From: an uncultured Ectothiorhodospiraceae bacterium
Lineage (GTDB): Bacteria; Pseudomonadota; Gammaproteobacteria; UBA6429; Thiohalophilaceae
DNA: 64,000 nt
Direction of reading: 5' to 3'
Assembly (NCBI GenBank): GCA_947259575.1
Contig: CAMYMU010000029.1
Coordinates: 1-64,000, forward strand
The notes under the pieces are model-generated. The model saw nothing but the letters and a program-made list of their open reading frames with translations, did not search any database and was not told where the DNA came from. Each line of letters begins with the position of its first letter. Position 1 is the first letter of the stretch. The position numbers and the translations under genes were made by a program. Of the stretch, positions 8,952 to 19,187 are shown piece by piece.

Positions 8952-9833
8952 ATGTTGATGAAATTGATTGGCAAAAGGGCTATCTGGTTGTGCCTGATGC
9001 TGCTCGTTTTGCCATACTCGGCATGGGCGGGTAATTTTGACAAAGGCATCCTCTGGGAGGTCAGTAAAGCTGGCCAGCTAAATAGTTACATCTTTGGGAC
9101 TATTCACTCTGCCGATCCTCGGGTGACAAAACTACCTGCACAGTTAAAAAGTATATTAAAACAGGCGCGGAGTTTTACTGTCGAGGTCGATTTAAATACT
9201 GAGGCGATGTTACAGCTCCAGTCGCAACTGTTTTTACCTGCCAATCAAAGCCTGAAAAAAATCGTCGGCCCTCAGCTTTACCAAGAGAGTGTATTGTTGA
9301 TGAGTCGATACGGCGTGCCTGAGCCCATCGTTGATAAAATGAAGCCCTGGGTGGTAGCTGTTGAATTGAGTTCCCCAAAAGAAAAAAAGGGATTAATTCT
9401 TGATTTAAAACTCTATCAGCTCGCCCAGCAGCAGGGTTTAAAACTTCATGGACTGGAAACGGTCGCTGAGCAAATCAATGTGTTCGATGACCTGCCTGTC
9501 AAGCAACAAAAACTCATGCTGAGTCATGCGATAAATGCTTTTCCGAACATGCCACAAAAATACGCGACCCTGATTGAATATTATGTGCAGCGTGATTTAC
9601 GGGGTTTACTGAAATTTAATGATGAAGAAATGTCGGGACTGGATTCATCACTTAAAGATGTTCTGGCTACGCGTTTAATTACTAAGCGTAATCATCTAAT
9701 GGTTAAACGTATGCAACCACAATTGGCACAAGGCAAGGCGATTGTCGCAATTGGTGCATTACATCTTCCTGGTGAAGAGGGGATTTTACAGTTGCTGGAA
9801 AATCGTGGTTACCAGCTTAAGGCCATTTATTAG
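8952..9833 (+). CDS. TraB/GumN family periplasmic protein
   Basis: About 293 aa. A hydrophobic segment followed by PYSAWAG looks like a cleaved signal peptide. Next comes [26 protein letters not shown], containing the GTIHS motif, then FTVEVDL, and the C-terminal [27 protein letters not shown] with GALHLPG. These are the signatures of the TraB/PrgY/GumN family (PF01963), metal-dependent hydrolase-like proteins of unsettled function in bacteria. Starts at 8937 (GTG), 8946 and 8952 are in frame; 8952 is chosen because GGGG sits six bases upstream. Its stop overlaps the stop of convergent pyrC. Confidence 0.85.
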   Translation: MLMKLIGKRAIWLCLMLLVLPYSAWAGNFDKGILWEVSKAGQLNSYIFGTIHSADPRVTKLPAQLKSILKQARSFTVEVDLNTEAMLQLQSQLFLPANQSLKKIVGPQLYQESVLLMSRYGVPEPIVDKMKPWVVAVELSSPKEKKGLILDLKLYQLAQQQGLKLHGLETVAEQINVFDDLPVKQQKLMLSHAINAFPNMPQKYATLIEYYVQRDLRGLLKFNDEEMSGLDSSLKDVLATRLITKRNHLMVKRMQPQLAQGKAIVAIGALHLPGEEGILQLLENRGYQLKAIY

Positions 9834-10876
9834 CTTGTTACTCGCCAACTAACTTTCTCGCCCGCACAAAGTGGTGAGATTGTTTCATTGCCCAGCGGCA
9901 ACTTCTCTGGCACTTGCCACTCACTTTTTTCCAGGGTGATACTTTTTTCGTTTACAGGTAATTGATAGAAGTTGGCGCCATGGATACTGGCAAAACCTTC
10001 TAACTTATCAAGCGCGCCAGCCTGTTCAAAAATGTAAGCATACAATTCGATAGCAACCGGCGCGTTGTAAATACCGGCACAACCACAACTCGATTCTTTG
10101 CTGGCAATGGAATGAGGCGCGCTGTCAGTGCCCAGGAAATACTTGGCATCACCGGATGTTGCTGCTGCGATGAGTGACTGACGATGTTGCTCATGTTTAA
10201 GTATCGGTAGGCAATAATAGTGTGGTCGGATACCACCTTTAAACATTGCATTGCGATTATAAAGTAAATGATGCGGGGTAATGGTGGCACCAATATTTGC
10301 GGGCGCCGCTTTCACAAAATCGACGGCATACTTGGTTGTAATATGTTCAAATACGATACGTAATTCGGGAAAGTCTTTTACAAGTGGGCTTAGCACTTTA
10401 TCGATAAAAACTTTTTCTCGATCAAAAACATCAACATCCAGATCTGTCACCTCACCATGTACGAGCAGAGGCATTCCATGTTCACTAAGTTGCTCAAGAA
10501 CCTTGTAAGTGTATTTTATATTGGTTACGCCAGAATCAGAGTTGGTTGTTGCTCCCGCAGGATAATATTTTACCGCGTGTATAGCTGAGGTTTGCTTTGC
10601 TTTTTTAATTTCAGCGGGATCGGTGTTGTCTGTCAGGTAGAGTGTCATCAGCGGGGTAAAGCCGGTTGACTGTAAAGTCTCTACAGGAATCGCGGCCATG
10701 ATTCGGTCGCGGTATGCCAAAGCCAGTTCAGTTGTGGTTACCGGAGGTTTCAGATTAGGCATGATAATGGCCCGAGCGAAACAGCGCGTTGTTTCTTTTA
10801 AAATATCAGCCAGGGCATCGCCATCGCGGACGTGCAGATGCCAGTCATCAGGTTGTTTAATAGTGATTGAGGTCAT
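9830..10876 (-). CDS. pyrC: Dihydroorotase (class II)
   Basis: 348 aa, the length of E. coli-type PyrC. It interconverts carbamoyl-aspartate and dihydroorotate in pyrimidine synthesis. The zinc-binding HLH is at His13 and His15. The carbamylated bridging lysine is Lys104 (HAVKYYPAG), and the later metal ligands fall in LLVHGEV and [15 protein letters not shown] supplies the catalytic Asp. The stop codon TAA (9830-9832, complement) interleaves with the TAG of the convergent TraB gene, so the two share 4 bp. The SirB2 gene lies 21 bp upstream on the same strand, suggesting a shared transcript. Confidence 0.97.
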   Translation of the reverse strand: MTSITIKQPDDWHLHVRDGDALADILKETTRCFARAIIMPNLKPPVTTTELALAYRDRIMAAIPVETLQSTGFTPLMTLYLTDNTDPAEIKKAKQTSAIHAVKYYPAGATTNSDSGVTNIKYTYKVLEQLSEHGMPLLVHGEVTDLDVDVFDREKVFIDKVLSPLVKDFPELRIVFEHITTKYAVDFVKAAPANIGATITPHHLLYNRNAMFKGGIRPHYYCLPILKHEQHRQSLIAAATSGDAKYFLGTDSAPHSIASKESSCGCAGIYNAPVAIELYAYIFEQAGALDKLEGFASIHGANFYQLPVNEKSITLEKSEWQVPEKLPLGNETISPLCAGEKVSWRVTS

Positions 10877-10897
10877 GAATACGCCTGTTTTGAAATA

Positions 10898-11275
10898 CTA
10901 TAGCATCAACGGCCATACTTGTTTAGTCACTGCGACACCAACGATATACACAAAAGTCATAACGGCCAATAAAAAGCCAATTAGCACGCCGCCTCGTGTT
11001 TTACTAAAACGTAACGTGTAGAGTCCGAATCCAATATAAACGATCAGGGCAACGATTTTTGCGGTGACCCAGTTAAATATTTCTGGATAATTCTGTCCTG
11101 CAATTACAAGATAGATTGCACTCACCAGTAACAGGGTGTCAATAATGTGAGGGGATATCTTCAGCCATTTGGCGCGTAATTTATCGGCGTTATTCAGTTT
11201 AAGAAATCCACGGTAAATAAAACCCGTGATCGACAATAACGCAAAAATGACGTGGAGGTTTTTTATAATTGACAT
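10898..11275 (-). CDS. SirB2 family membrane protein
   Basis: 125 aa with four predicted membrane helices (about 5-22, 42-60, 68-88, 96-118). The pattern KNLHVIFALLSITGFIYRG, PHIIDTLLLVSAIYLV and WVTAKIVALIVYIGFG matches the SirB2 family (PF04247), small inner-membrane proteins of unknown biochemical role. It lies 21 bp before pyrC in the same direction. The start at the ATG is sound, with no alternative in frame nearby. Confidence 0.88.
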   Translation of the reverse strand: MSIIKNLHVIFALLSITGFIYRGFLKLNNADKLRAKWLKISPHIIDTLLLVSAIYLVIAGQNYPEIFNWVTAKIVALIVYIGFGLYTLRFSKTRGGVLIGFLLAVMTFVYIVGVAVTKQVWPLML

Positions 11276-11313
11276 TGCCCTGCCTCTATTTAATTGAGAG
11301 TGAATTATCTGGG

Positions 11314-14300
11314 CTAGGCAGTTTCGGTACCGTGTCGTATTGCTTCTAGTGCATTTTCATATTCAGGTAGATGAATTGCCAAGCCGTATTGTTTTGCTGA
11401 GGTGAGTATATCAACTAATTCGGCTCGCGTGGTATGACTAATCTGCCTCTGGTCAATGCATGACAAAATTCTTACCCTTTCAGCACACATTAAGAAGAAC
11501 GGCAACGATTCATTACGTAAAATCATGATAATAGTATCGGCCAGATTTTCTGCATGTTCCCATAATTTGTGTTTGATGGCAGCTTCGATTGCGATAAAAC
11601 AACACTCAAGACGATCGGGTCCATCCAGATGCTCGATGATTGTATTGATGTTATCAAGAAAACGGGCGGTATCACCTGTATCTTCTTCAATCAGAGCCAT
11701 GATGGGGGCGAAGTTCCATGAAGTATGCTGGGATTGAGCTTGGGCGTTCGCTTGGTTCAGGTTGCTGAGTGGCAAATCCGGGTTTGCGAGTGTTTCGCCC
11801 AATTGAGTTTTCATCTGAGCGAGCTGTTGTTTGACATCATCATGTCGACCTAGATAGTGAAGTGCCAGTAGTCGATAATTGTTAATATGGTTCTCGAGTA
11901 AAGAGTCATCAACATTTTTGCATAATTCCTGTGCCAGGGTAGTGTGTTGGCGTAGACGATTGAATCGACCTTTATAAAAATCAGACATGCAAAGCACTGA
12001 CAGCACTTCAAGTATGGTGGGGTGATCCTCAACCAGTGAGGCTTGGCGCATAACATGTTCTAGATTACTAATGCTGGAGGAGAAATTAGCCTGTAGTAGC
12101 TCAATTCTGGCTAAGGATAATAGCGCCTGTAGTTCAAAATGGCCAAGGTTGTGTTCTCTCGCAGTACGAATCGCTAAATCCAGGTGAGAATAGGCATCTG
12201 AGAGTTGTAAGTTATTCAGATCTATGTTGCCTGACAGTAGTGAGATACTGATTTGCCAGTAACTGGATTGAGACTGCCTAGCATGTTCAAAAGCTATCCT
12301 GTTGTATCGTGAGGCAGCATCAGATGTCTCAGTATGCAACGCAGTGATGGCTCGGTGATAATAATAACGCGCTAACGATTTGTGATCGTTATTATTGTGT
12401 TCGGAGTTCTTTGCGAGAATTGATTCGCTACGCTCTAATAATCCTGCGGCAGCAATATATTGTTGCCGCTGTATCAAACCCATAGCCATTCCAAGCCAGG
12501 CCTGTGCCTGTTGGTTATCATCATGGGTAAGGCGTTGTGCAATTTCAAATGATTGGATCGCATTTGAGACACGATCTGAATTCAGTAACATCTCACCTTT
12601 TTGCATGGCAGTAAAATACTTATCTTCTTCGTTTGTTGCACAATTGTATGCCCGTTCAAAGAAGTAGCTGGCAAAGTCGAGGCGATACTCGTCTCGCGCT
12701 GAGATGCCTGCAGAAATATATGCCTTGGTTGTATCGACACTACCTATTGCCTCTAAGTGGTATGCGTATAAATGACTGTTGCCAAACATATAATAAGATG
12801 CTGCGCGTGAATGTAAGGTTTTCCGGTCCTTTTTATCGATTTGTTGATAAATGCATTGTTGAGTTTGCTGATGAGTAAACTCAAGAATTTGTTTTTTGTA
12901 TGCCAGGAATCCTGCTTCGACCAGGTTTGTTGCGTCAAAGTGTGGGTTATCTAAAATTGATTTTAAGGCCGCCGGGCTAAAACGCATACCTAATACGGCC
13001 GCTGCCTGTAATGCTTGTTGATCCTTTTTATCTAAAGTGTTGATGTATTGCCTTAGCACTCCATTAAGCGTATCTGTGTAGTCGTTGAAACCTCTTTTCT
13101 CCAGGCGCATAGCCCACTTCAGGTAATTCATATCCTTAGAGTATTTACCAGATGCTAGTGGAAACGTTATTTTTATTTCCGAAATGGGAAGCTCACTGAG
13201 TTTTAGTGGAGTTAGCTGCACATCATCATCAATTTCAGAAAATGGAATATCATTCTCGGAGGAAAGTATCAGAAATAGTTTATGTGTAGCTGTTCGGTTG
13301 AGTAATGACTTTATAATAGAAAAGGCGCGTGGCATCGCAAGATGGATGTCATCGAAAATTAGAATAAGTTCTTCATCGAGTGCAGCACGACTAAGAATAT
13401 CTACTATGACCCGGGTATGAAGCTGTTCACGGCTTACAGGGCTTAAAGCGGAATAACTACTCTGTAATTGCTTGGGTATGGGTAGATCGTAAATAATATA
13501 GAGTATGGCAAGATAAACATCACGTTTAGCGCTATCATTGAAAAAACGTTGGGCTATGATCTTGGGGATCTCATTATTCGTTAGAGTAAGATCCGGGTTA
13601 GCTATTTCACTGAGAAGATCACGAATCCCGTTTTCATGATTATATTTCACATCAAAAAAGCGACAGCATGCGGTACGTAAACCGGCTTGTTCGGTTATCT
13701 CGTCACATTGCTCAAGTATCCAGGACTTTCCTGTCACTGCTTCGCCAGTGACCAGGATACAATGGCCTTGCTTATCATTTTTAAAATTTTTCAGTAGTGA
13801 AGCGATTGACAGTAATTCTTTGTCACGGCCGGTCTGGTGTGGGGCGATCAAATTTTGCGAGCTCTCATTAGTAGCCGTGTTACTATCAGCTTCCTGTTGC
13901 ATGATGCGCTGATATGTCAGGATTGTTTTATCTTCCGGTGTGGTATTAAGTGTTTTCGCAAGCGCATTGCAACACTGCTGATATTGGATTTCTACCTGAT
14001 CAAATAAGTTTTGCTTGGCAGACAATGACATTAGGCAACGATATGCTGACTCACGAATTGGATCGATTTGAATTAATTTCTGGTTAAGCTCTATGGCTTG
14101 CTTACTGTCGCCTTGTAGAAGGCTGTGTTCAGCAATATATTCAATCACCTGAATGTAACGCTGAAATAAAAGCGAAGCGGTTTCTTCACGCCAAATTTCA
14201 AAAGCTTCGGAGCGGATTTTAAAGCCATCAAGTAAAGGGCCCTGGTATAGTTGGTAAGCTTTTTTCTGTGAGGCGAGATCCTGCGTTTTTGCATGCTCTA

Positions 14301-14619
14301 AGAATTCCGCTACATCAACCGCGATACTTCCCGGGATGATCTGTATTTCATTGTGACTGACGATGAAGACCTGTTCAAAATCAGGCAAGTATTTGCGTAA
14401 GTCCGCCAACGCCTGGCGAAGACTGTGCCGAGATTGTTTGTTCTGTTTAGAGGGCCAAAATAGTTGTGATATTTGGGCACGCGAGAATAGTGTTTCAGGC
14501 TGAACAGCCAGATAGGCAAGCAACGCCACGACTTTTTTGACACGCAGGTCAAGAAGCTCATTATTGGCATTACGGACTTCCAATCCACCGAGCAGGCGCA
14601 GTCGTACGACGGCCATCAT
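11314..14619 (-). CDS. Giant BTAD-type transcriptional regulator with AAA ATPase and TPR domains
   Basis: About 1101 aa. It has an OmpR-like winged helix (residues ~5-90, RLRLLGGLEVRN..VALLAYLA..SRAQISQLFWP), then a bacterial transcriptional activator domain (BTAD, ~95-240) as in SARP/AfsR regulators. Next is an ATPase module with Walker A GEAVTGKS and Walker B ELILIFDDIH, then about 500 residues of helical TPR-like repeats. Such proteins sense a signal through the ATPase and TPR parts and activate transcription; the inducer is unknown. The start at 14619 is chosen because GGGAGGGA lies 6 nt upstream; an ATG five codons earlier has no such site. It is followed on the same strand, upstream in coordinate terms, by a MacAB-like exporter that it may control (inference). 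Confidence 0.82.
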   Translation of the reverse strand: MMAVVRLRLLGGLEVRNANNELLDLRVKKVVALLAYLAVQPETLFSRAQISQLFWPSKQNKQSRHSLRQALADLRKYLPDFEQVFIVSHNEIQIIPGSIAVDVAEFLEHAKTQDLASQKKAYQLYQGPLLDGFKIRSEAFEIWREETASLLFQRYIQVIEYIAEHSLLQGDSKQAIELNQKLIQIDPIRESAYRCLMSLSAKQNLFDQVEIQYQQCCNALAKTLNTTPEDKTILTYQRIMQQEADSNTATNESSQNLIAPHQTGRDKELLSIASLLKNFKNDKQGHCILVTGEAVTGKSWILEQCDEITEQAGLRTACCRFFDVKYNHENGIRDLLSEIANPDLTLTNNEIPKIIAQRFFNDSAKRDVYLAILYIIYDLPIPKQLQSSYSALSPVSREQLHTRVIVDILSRAALDEELILIFDDIHLAMPRAFSIIKSLLNRTATHKLFLILSSENDIPFSEIDDDVQLTPLKLSELPISEIKITFPLASGKYSKDMNYLKWAMRLEKRGFNDYTDTLNGVLRQYINTLDKKDQQALQAAAVLGMRFSPAALKSILDNPHFDATNLVEAGFLAYKKQILEFTHQQTQQCIYQQIDKKDRKTLHSRAASYYMFGNSHLYAYHLEAIGSVDTTKAYISAGISARDEYRLDFASYFFERAYNCATNEEDKYFTAMQKGEMLLNSDRVSNAIQSFEIAQRLTHDDNQQAQAWLGMAMGLIQRQQYIAAAGLLERSESILAKNSEHNNNDHKSLARYYYHRAITALHTETSDAASRYNRIAFEHARQSQSSYWQISISLLSGNIDLNNLQLSDAYSHLDLAIRTAREHNLGHFELQALLSLARIELLQANFSSSISNLEHVMRQASLVEDHPTILEVLSVLCMSDFYKGRFNRLRQHTTLAQELCKNVDDSLLENHINNYRLLALHYLGRHDDVKQQLAQMKTQLGETLANPDLPLSNLNQANAQAQSQHTSWNFAPIMALIEEDTGDTARFLDNINTIIEHLDGPDRLECCFIAIEAAIKHKLWEHAENLADTIIMILRNESLPFFLMCAERVRILSCIDQRQISHTTRAELVDILTSAKQYGLAIHLPEYENALEAIRHGTETA

Positions 14620-14772
14620 CTCAGTCCCTCCCATTTTTGTTTTTTTTATTTTTAACGGCTCTTTTTAATACCCAGTCATTTTTTTTATCGCTGGAAGATG
14701 GCCGTCTAAGATTTATTCTCGCAAAAAAGCGGGTTAACGTCTACAAAATGGGACTAAATAGAGTCAGAAGGT

Positions 14773-15972
14773 CTATTCGGCCCTTAATGCCTCAACCGGA
14801 TCAAGGCGGGCTGCACGTCTGGCAGGGATGACACCGGCAGCGAGGCCAATGAGTATAGCGATCGATTCGGCCAGAATGACAAAGGTCCAGGGCGTATGTA
14901 TTGGTAGGGCAGGTATCGCGGTGGTGAGTAGCAGGCCAATGCCTACTCCTAGAATTAGCCCAGCGATACCACCAATCGCCGATAGCACCACGGCTTCACC
15001 CAGGAACAGACTTAGTATTTGTGAATGTTTGGCGCCCAGAGCTCGGATCAAGCCGATTTCAGAGGTGCGTTCATTTACGCTAATGGTCATGATGGTAATG
15101 ATGCCAATACCACCAACCAGGAGTGAAATGCCACCAATTGCACCGACGGCAAAGGTCAAGACGTCTAATATAGAACCCAGCACATCGAGCATTTGTTGCT
15201 GGGTTGTAATGGTGAAATCTTCGCGGCCATGGCGAGCCATTAAAATTCGTTTGATGCCTTTAACGACCTGATCAACATTGGTTCCTTCATCATACATGAC
15301 ATCAATTTCAACCAGGCCTTCACGGTTGAATAATTCAAGACCGCGAGCAAGGGGAATATAAACAGTGTCATCCATATCGAAGCCGAGGATCTGTCCTTTC
15401 GACTCCATTACGCCGACTACTCGGTAACGATCGCCGCCAATCCTGATTCGCTGGCCAAGTGGATTGAGGTTACCGAATAATTCCTGTTTAACCTTACTTC
15501 CGAGCACAGCAAAGGCGCGTGGTGAGTTTGGATCATCATCCGGTAAAAATTTTCCCGACCTGACAGGCATGCTAAAGGCAACGGGAAAATCATGCCCGGT
15601 ACCATAGACTGTAGTACGTCGAGTACGATTATTCCCTTCCAGTTCTGCATTACCCTGCACAAAACCCACAACGCTCTTTGCATAAGGCAGTCGCTTTAAT
15701 GCCTCTGCATCTTCGATTGAGAGTGGTCGTACTGTACCGAAAACCCCCATACTCATACCCATGGTCGTAGTCTTACCTGGATTGATGGCTACAATCGTCG
15801 TACCAAACTGGGTAAACTCACTTACAACGTATTTATGGATACCTTCACCAATCGATGTTAACAGTACAACAGCAGCGATACCGACAGAGATGCCTAGCAT
15901 GGTAAGAAAGCTTCGCAGCTTATGTGTCCATAATGAAGTTCCTGTCAGGGTGATGAAGTCTTTGCTTAACAT
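14773..15972 (-). CDS. MacB-like ABC transporter permease (second)
   Basis: About 399 aa, FtsX/MacB type. An N-terminal helix (SFLTMLGISVGIAAVVLLTSIGEG) is followed by a large periplasmic MacB_PCD domain, then three helices with the cytoplasmic motif ERTSEIGLIRALGAKHSQILSLFLGEA. It ends EALRAE, typical of the family. The ATG at 15972 is chosen, because it begins MLSKDFITLTGTSLWTHKLRSF as in relatives and follows an AAGGCGA site; a longer frame upstream lies inside the neighbouring gene. It is last in a four-gene operon and 1 bp from the preceding permease. Two non-identical permeases suggest a heterodimer around one ATPase. Confidence 0.9.
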   Translation of the reverse strand: MLSKDFITLTGTSLWTHKLRSFLTMLGISVGIAAVVLLTSIGEGIHKYVVSEFTQFGTTIVAINPGKTTTMGMSMGVFGTVRPLSIEDAEALKRLPYAKSVVGFVQGNAELEGNNRTRRTTVYGTGHDFPVAFSMPVRSGKFLPDDDPNSPRAFAVLGSKVKQELFGNLNPLGQRIRIGGDRYRVVGVMESKGQILGFDMDDTVYIPLARGLELFNREGLVEIDVMYDEGTNVDQVVKGIKRILMARHGREDFTITTQQQMLDVLGSILDVLTFAVGAIGGISLLVGGIGIITIMTISVNERTSEIGLIRALGAKHSQILSLFLGEAVVLSAIGGIAGLILGVGIGLLLTTAIPALPIHTPWTFVILAESIAILIGLAAGVIPARRAARLDPVEALRAE

Positions 15973-15973
15973 G

Positions 15974-17185
15974 TTATCGCCTTGCCAGTGCCATGACAGG
16001 ATCGAGTTTTGATGCTTTGCTAGCGGGTAGTAAGCTAAATATAGCACCGGTCGCAAGAGCAATTAAAAATGAAGAGATTGCTGCCCAATCAGGCGGGTAG
16101 GCTTCCAGGTCAGGTAAGGCGGCGCGAATTCCCCAGCTCCCCAAATGCCCAATTATCAGACCAATCAAACCACCTAAAGAAGATAGTAATAAAGCTTCGA
16201 CAAGGATCAGAAAAACAATTTCTCTACCCGAAGCCCCCAGGGCTTTTAATAGGCCAATTTCAGAAGTGCGTTGTGAAACAGCGACGAGCATAACATTCAT
16301 TATCAAAATACCGGCAACCGCAAGGCTGATCGCGGCGATTCCACCGACTGCATAGGTTAGCGCACCAAGAATATTATCGAATGTCGCCAGCACGGCATCC
16401 TGGGTAATGACCGTTACATCAAGTTCACCCTGGTGCCGGGCGCGAATAGTGTCTTCTGCAAATTTAATAACGTTTGGAATCGCTGCGCGAGACTTAACTT
16501 CAATAAATATACGAAACAGGGAAGGGGTATTAAACAGGGATTGTGCTGATGATACCGGGATGATCACTAACTCTTCGACGTCCATACCAATGGAGCGACC
16601 TTCAGAGGCAAGTATCCCAATTACGCGGTAACGGTTCTCTCCCAGCCGGATATATTGCCCCATGGCATTATGGGCGCCAAAAATTTCATCGCGTATTTTT
16701 GCGCCGATCACACACACCGCGCTGGCACGGTCCCAATCCGTTTCGGGTAAAAAGTCCCCACGTGCCATACTCCAGTGTCTAATTTTCAGCAGTTCGCTGT
16801 TGCTACCTAACACAGTAATCTCTCGTTTACGGTTTTGCCATGAGACTTCAGCAACACCAACATTTAACGGTGCGATACGCTGTACGTTTGGATTACGTGT
16901 TAAGGCGATGGCATCATCGAGAGTGAGATCGCGTGGGGTTACCCCCATCATGGTACCCATTCCCTGGCCTGTTGTTTCACTGCGTCCCGGAAAGACGATT
17001 ACCAAGTTGGTACCCAGTGAGGCAAATTCACTGCGAACATAATTGCGCGCGCCTTCACCTAAGGCAGTGAGCATTAATACCGCTGCCACACCAATGCACA
17101 TTGCCAGTAACATTAAAACAGTGCGTGAGCGATACCCTTTTAATGCCTGCCAGCCAAATGCAATAACGTCATTGGTGCGGATCAT
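15974..17185 (-). CDS. MacB-like ABC transporter permease (first)
   Basis: 403 aa. It has the same architecture as its neighbour: helix VLMLLAMCIGVAAVLMLTALGEGARN, a periplasmic domain, then three C-terminal helices including QRTSEIGLLKALGASGREIVFLILVEALLL. It ends DPVMALARR. It shares roughly a third of positions with the second permease by eye, a gene duplication turned heterodimer (inference). It lies 5 bp after the ATPase gene. MacB-type mechanotransmission exporters work with an adaptor and TolC to expel substrates from the periplasm; no TolC gene is in the window. Confidence 0.9.
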   Translation of the reverse strand: MIRTNDVIAFGWQALKGYRSRTVLMLLAMCIGVAAVLMLTALGEGARNYVRSEFASLGTNLVIVFPGRSETTGQGMGTMMGVTPRDLTLDDAIALTRNPNVQRIAPLNVGVAEVSWQNRKREITVLGSNSELLKIRHWSMARGDFLPETDWDRASAVCVIGAKIRDEIFGAHNAMGQYIRLGENRYRVIGILASEGRSIGMDVEELVIIPVSSAQSLFNTPSLFRIFIEVKSRAAIPNVIKFAEDTIRARHQGELDVTVITQDAVLATFDNILGALTYAVGGIAAISLAVAGILIMNVMLVAVSQRTSEIGLLKALGASGREIVFLILVEALLLSSLGGLIGLIIGHLGSWGIRAALPDLEAYPPDWAAISSFLIALATGAIFSLLPASKASKLDPVMALARR

Positions 17186-17190
17186 GTTTA

Positions 17191-17865
17191 TTAACTCAAT
17201 GTATCAGATTCAATGCGGCCATCAACCATCTTGATGGATCGTTTCGAACGGTCACCTAATGCCACATCATGTGTGACCATGATCAGGGTTATACCGTGAT
17301 CATTTAAACTTTCCAGGGTTTTCATGACATCGTGACCTGACTTGGTATCCAGGTTGCCAGTGGGTTCATCAGCTAAGAGAACTGAAGGTTCAGAGATAGT
17401 AGCGCGCGCAATAGCGACACGTTGTCTTTGGCCACCGGACAGTTGGTCAGGTTTGTGGTGAGCACGATCAGTTAGATTAAGCTCTTCTAATACCTTATCA
17501 ATTTTTTCTTTTCGAATACTCGGATCGATTCCTGCCAGGATTAAAGGCAGTTCAATATTTTGTGCAGCGGTTAAACGTGGTACCAGGTGGAATGCCTGGA
17601 ACACAAAACCGATATTTTTATTTCGAGTTTCTGCTTCCTGCTTTTCATCGAGTTCAGTGACGTTCTTACCATTAAGGTAATAACTACCCGAAGTGGCATG
17701 ATCAAGCATACCAATAAGATTTAATAAAGTAGATTTACCTGAGCCGGAGGGCCCCATAACAGACAGGTATTCACCCTGCTGAATTTCAAGATTGATATCA
17801 TCCAGGGCATGGACAATCTGGTCACCTACCTCAAAGTCACGATGAATATTTTCCAGTTTAATCAT
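17191..17865 (-). CDS. ABC transporter ATP-binding protein, MacB/LolD type
   Basis: 224 aa, a single nucleotide-binding domain. Walker A is GPSGSGKST (~39-47), the Q-loop [21 protein letters not shown], the signature LSGGQ, Walker [14 protein letters not shown], and the H-loop VTHD. The [11 protein letters not shown] and TGNLD wording is typical of LolD/MacB/FtsE exporters. It sits 8 bp after the HlyD-type adaptor gene and 5 bp before the permeases, giving a complete adaptor-ATPase-permease-permease set. The substrate is unknown. Confidence 0.93.
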   Translation of the reverse strand: MIKLENIHRDFEVGDQIVHALDDINLEIQQGEYLSVMGPSGSGKSTLLNLIGMLDHATSGSYYLNGKNVTELDEKQEAETRNKNIGFVFQAFHLVPRLTAAQNIELPLILAGIDPSIRKEKIDKVLEELNLTDRAHHKPDQLSGGQRQRVAIARATISEPSVLLADEPTGNLDTKSGHDVMKTLESLNDHGITLIMVTHDVALGDRSKRSIKMVDGRIESDTLS

Positions 17866-17873
17866 ATGGACTG

Positions 17874-19031
17874 TTATTTGTTGTTAGGTTTATCGATCTT
17901 AACAAGTGCGCCATCTTCGACACCTTCACGATCAATCGATAAAACAATTTGCTGGTCACTTTCAAGTCCGCTTTTGACTTCTGTGAACTTCCAGTTACTC
18001 AGGCCGATCTCAATCGAGGCTTCATAAATACTGCTACTATCCGTATCGTATATATAAACACGGTTACCCTCGAGCAAGGCTTCAGAAGGGATGCGTAAAC
18101 TGTTCTGGCGTGAATCGATAATTACTTCGACGTCAGCAGTATAACCGGGCAACATATTGGCATTGTCTTTTTCGGAAAGAAAATCAACTTCAACATCAAC
18201 GGTGCGTGCCTGTTTTTCGACATCAAGTACATAAGGGGCAACCCGACGGACCTGACCTTTGAAGTATTCCTTGCTGAACGCATCTAATGATATACGCGCT
18301 GTCATACCGGCTTTGATCTCCGGGGCATCAACTTCATCAATTGGTGCGGTAACATACAGGCAACTGGCATCGATAAGATCAATAGCGGGTGGGGTAGGGA
18401 TACCGATCGGTGAAGGGGTAACATATTCACCCAGTTCGCCATTGACCTCGGCGATGGTACCATCAAACGGGGCGATTAAACGGGTGCGCTCCAGTGCAGC
18501 GATCGCGACTGCCAATTTAGACTCACTTACCTGGATAGTCGCCTTGGCCGCATCACAACTCGCACGTCGAGCCTTGGCCAGACCGATAGCCTGGTCGGTG
18601 CTTTCTTCAGAGGCTAATTTTTGCTTTCGTAACTGAGTAAGACGCTTGGCCTCGCGTTTTGCCACATCGGCCTGTATGCAGGCCTCTTTGGCACGTGCCT
18701 GAGTTGCTAGCTTTTCACTCCTGGCAAGTTCGACCTGAGCCTGTAAGTCATCATTCCAGATTTCAAATAGAATCTGGCCCTTTTTTACTTGATCACCTTC
18801 ATGCACAGGCAAATTGGCAATTTGTCCACCAAAGGAGGGAGAGAGTTTGGCTCGCCGGCATGCTCTCAGGGTACCGGCGCGAGTGTTGGTCACTGTGCGT
18901 TGTACTTCCCCGACCTCAACCCTTGTCAATTCAACTGCAACAGGTTTAGGGCGTTGTAGCCAGACAATAAGCGCAATGACCGCACTGACTACGATGATGC
19001 TAATAATGAAAAAACGCCGACGCCGACCCAT
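17874..19031 (-). CDS. HlyD/MacA-type periplasmic adaptor (efflux membrane-fusion protein)
   Basis: About 385 aa. The N-terminus is GRRRRFFIISIIVVSAVIALIVWL, a positively charged stretch plus a signal-anchor helix. The first half of a biotinyl-lipoyl domain follows (GGQIANLPVHEGDQVKKGQILFEI), then a coiled-coil hairpin (~100-190, rich in A/E/K/Q), then the second lipoyl half (RLIAPFDGTIAEVNGELGEYV) and a beta-barrel domain. It bridges the inner-membrane transporter to an outer-membrane channel. The ATG at 19031 is chosen because GGAG lies just upstream. It is the first gene of the operon; the 156 bp before it should hold the promoter. Confidence 0.9.
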   Translation of the reverse strand: MGRRRRFFIISIIVVSAVIALIVWLQRPKPVAVELTRVEVGEVQRTVTNTRAGTLRACRRAKLSPSFGGQIANLPVHEGDQVKKGQILFEIWNDDLQAQVELARSEKLATQARAKEACIQADVAKREAKRLTQLRKQKLASEESTDQAIGLAKARRASCDAAKATIQVSESKLAVAIAALERTRLIAPFDGTIAEVNGELGEYVTPSPIGIPTPPAIDLIDASCLYVTAPIDEVDAPEIKAGMTARISLDAFSKEYFKGQVRRVAPYVLDVEKQARTVDVEVDFLSEKDNANMLPGYTADVEVIIDSRQNSLRIPSEALLEGNRVYIYDTDSSSIYEASIEIGLSNWKFTEVKSGLESDQQIVLSIDREGVEDGALVKIDKPNNK

Positions 19032-19187
19032 GCTAGTCTCCTTTTTCTTCTGCACAGATATACTTTACTGATCACACCCCAAATATCTACAGATATAGTG
19101 TAACAAAATATTTCGCTGTTACCCGCAGTCTATATAAGCAGACTGGCTGTAAAATTGATCTGGATTAGCTACTGTCGATATTGCTAG

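Noticed and set aside
14828-15271. 147-aa plus-strand frame opposite the MacB permease
   Set aside because: It is the antisense shadow of a clear permease gene with FtsX motifs.
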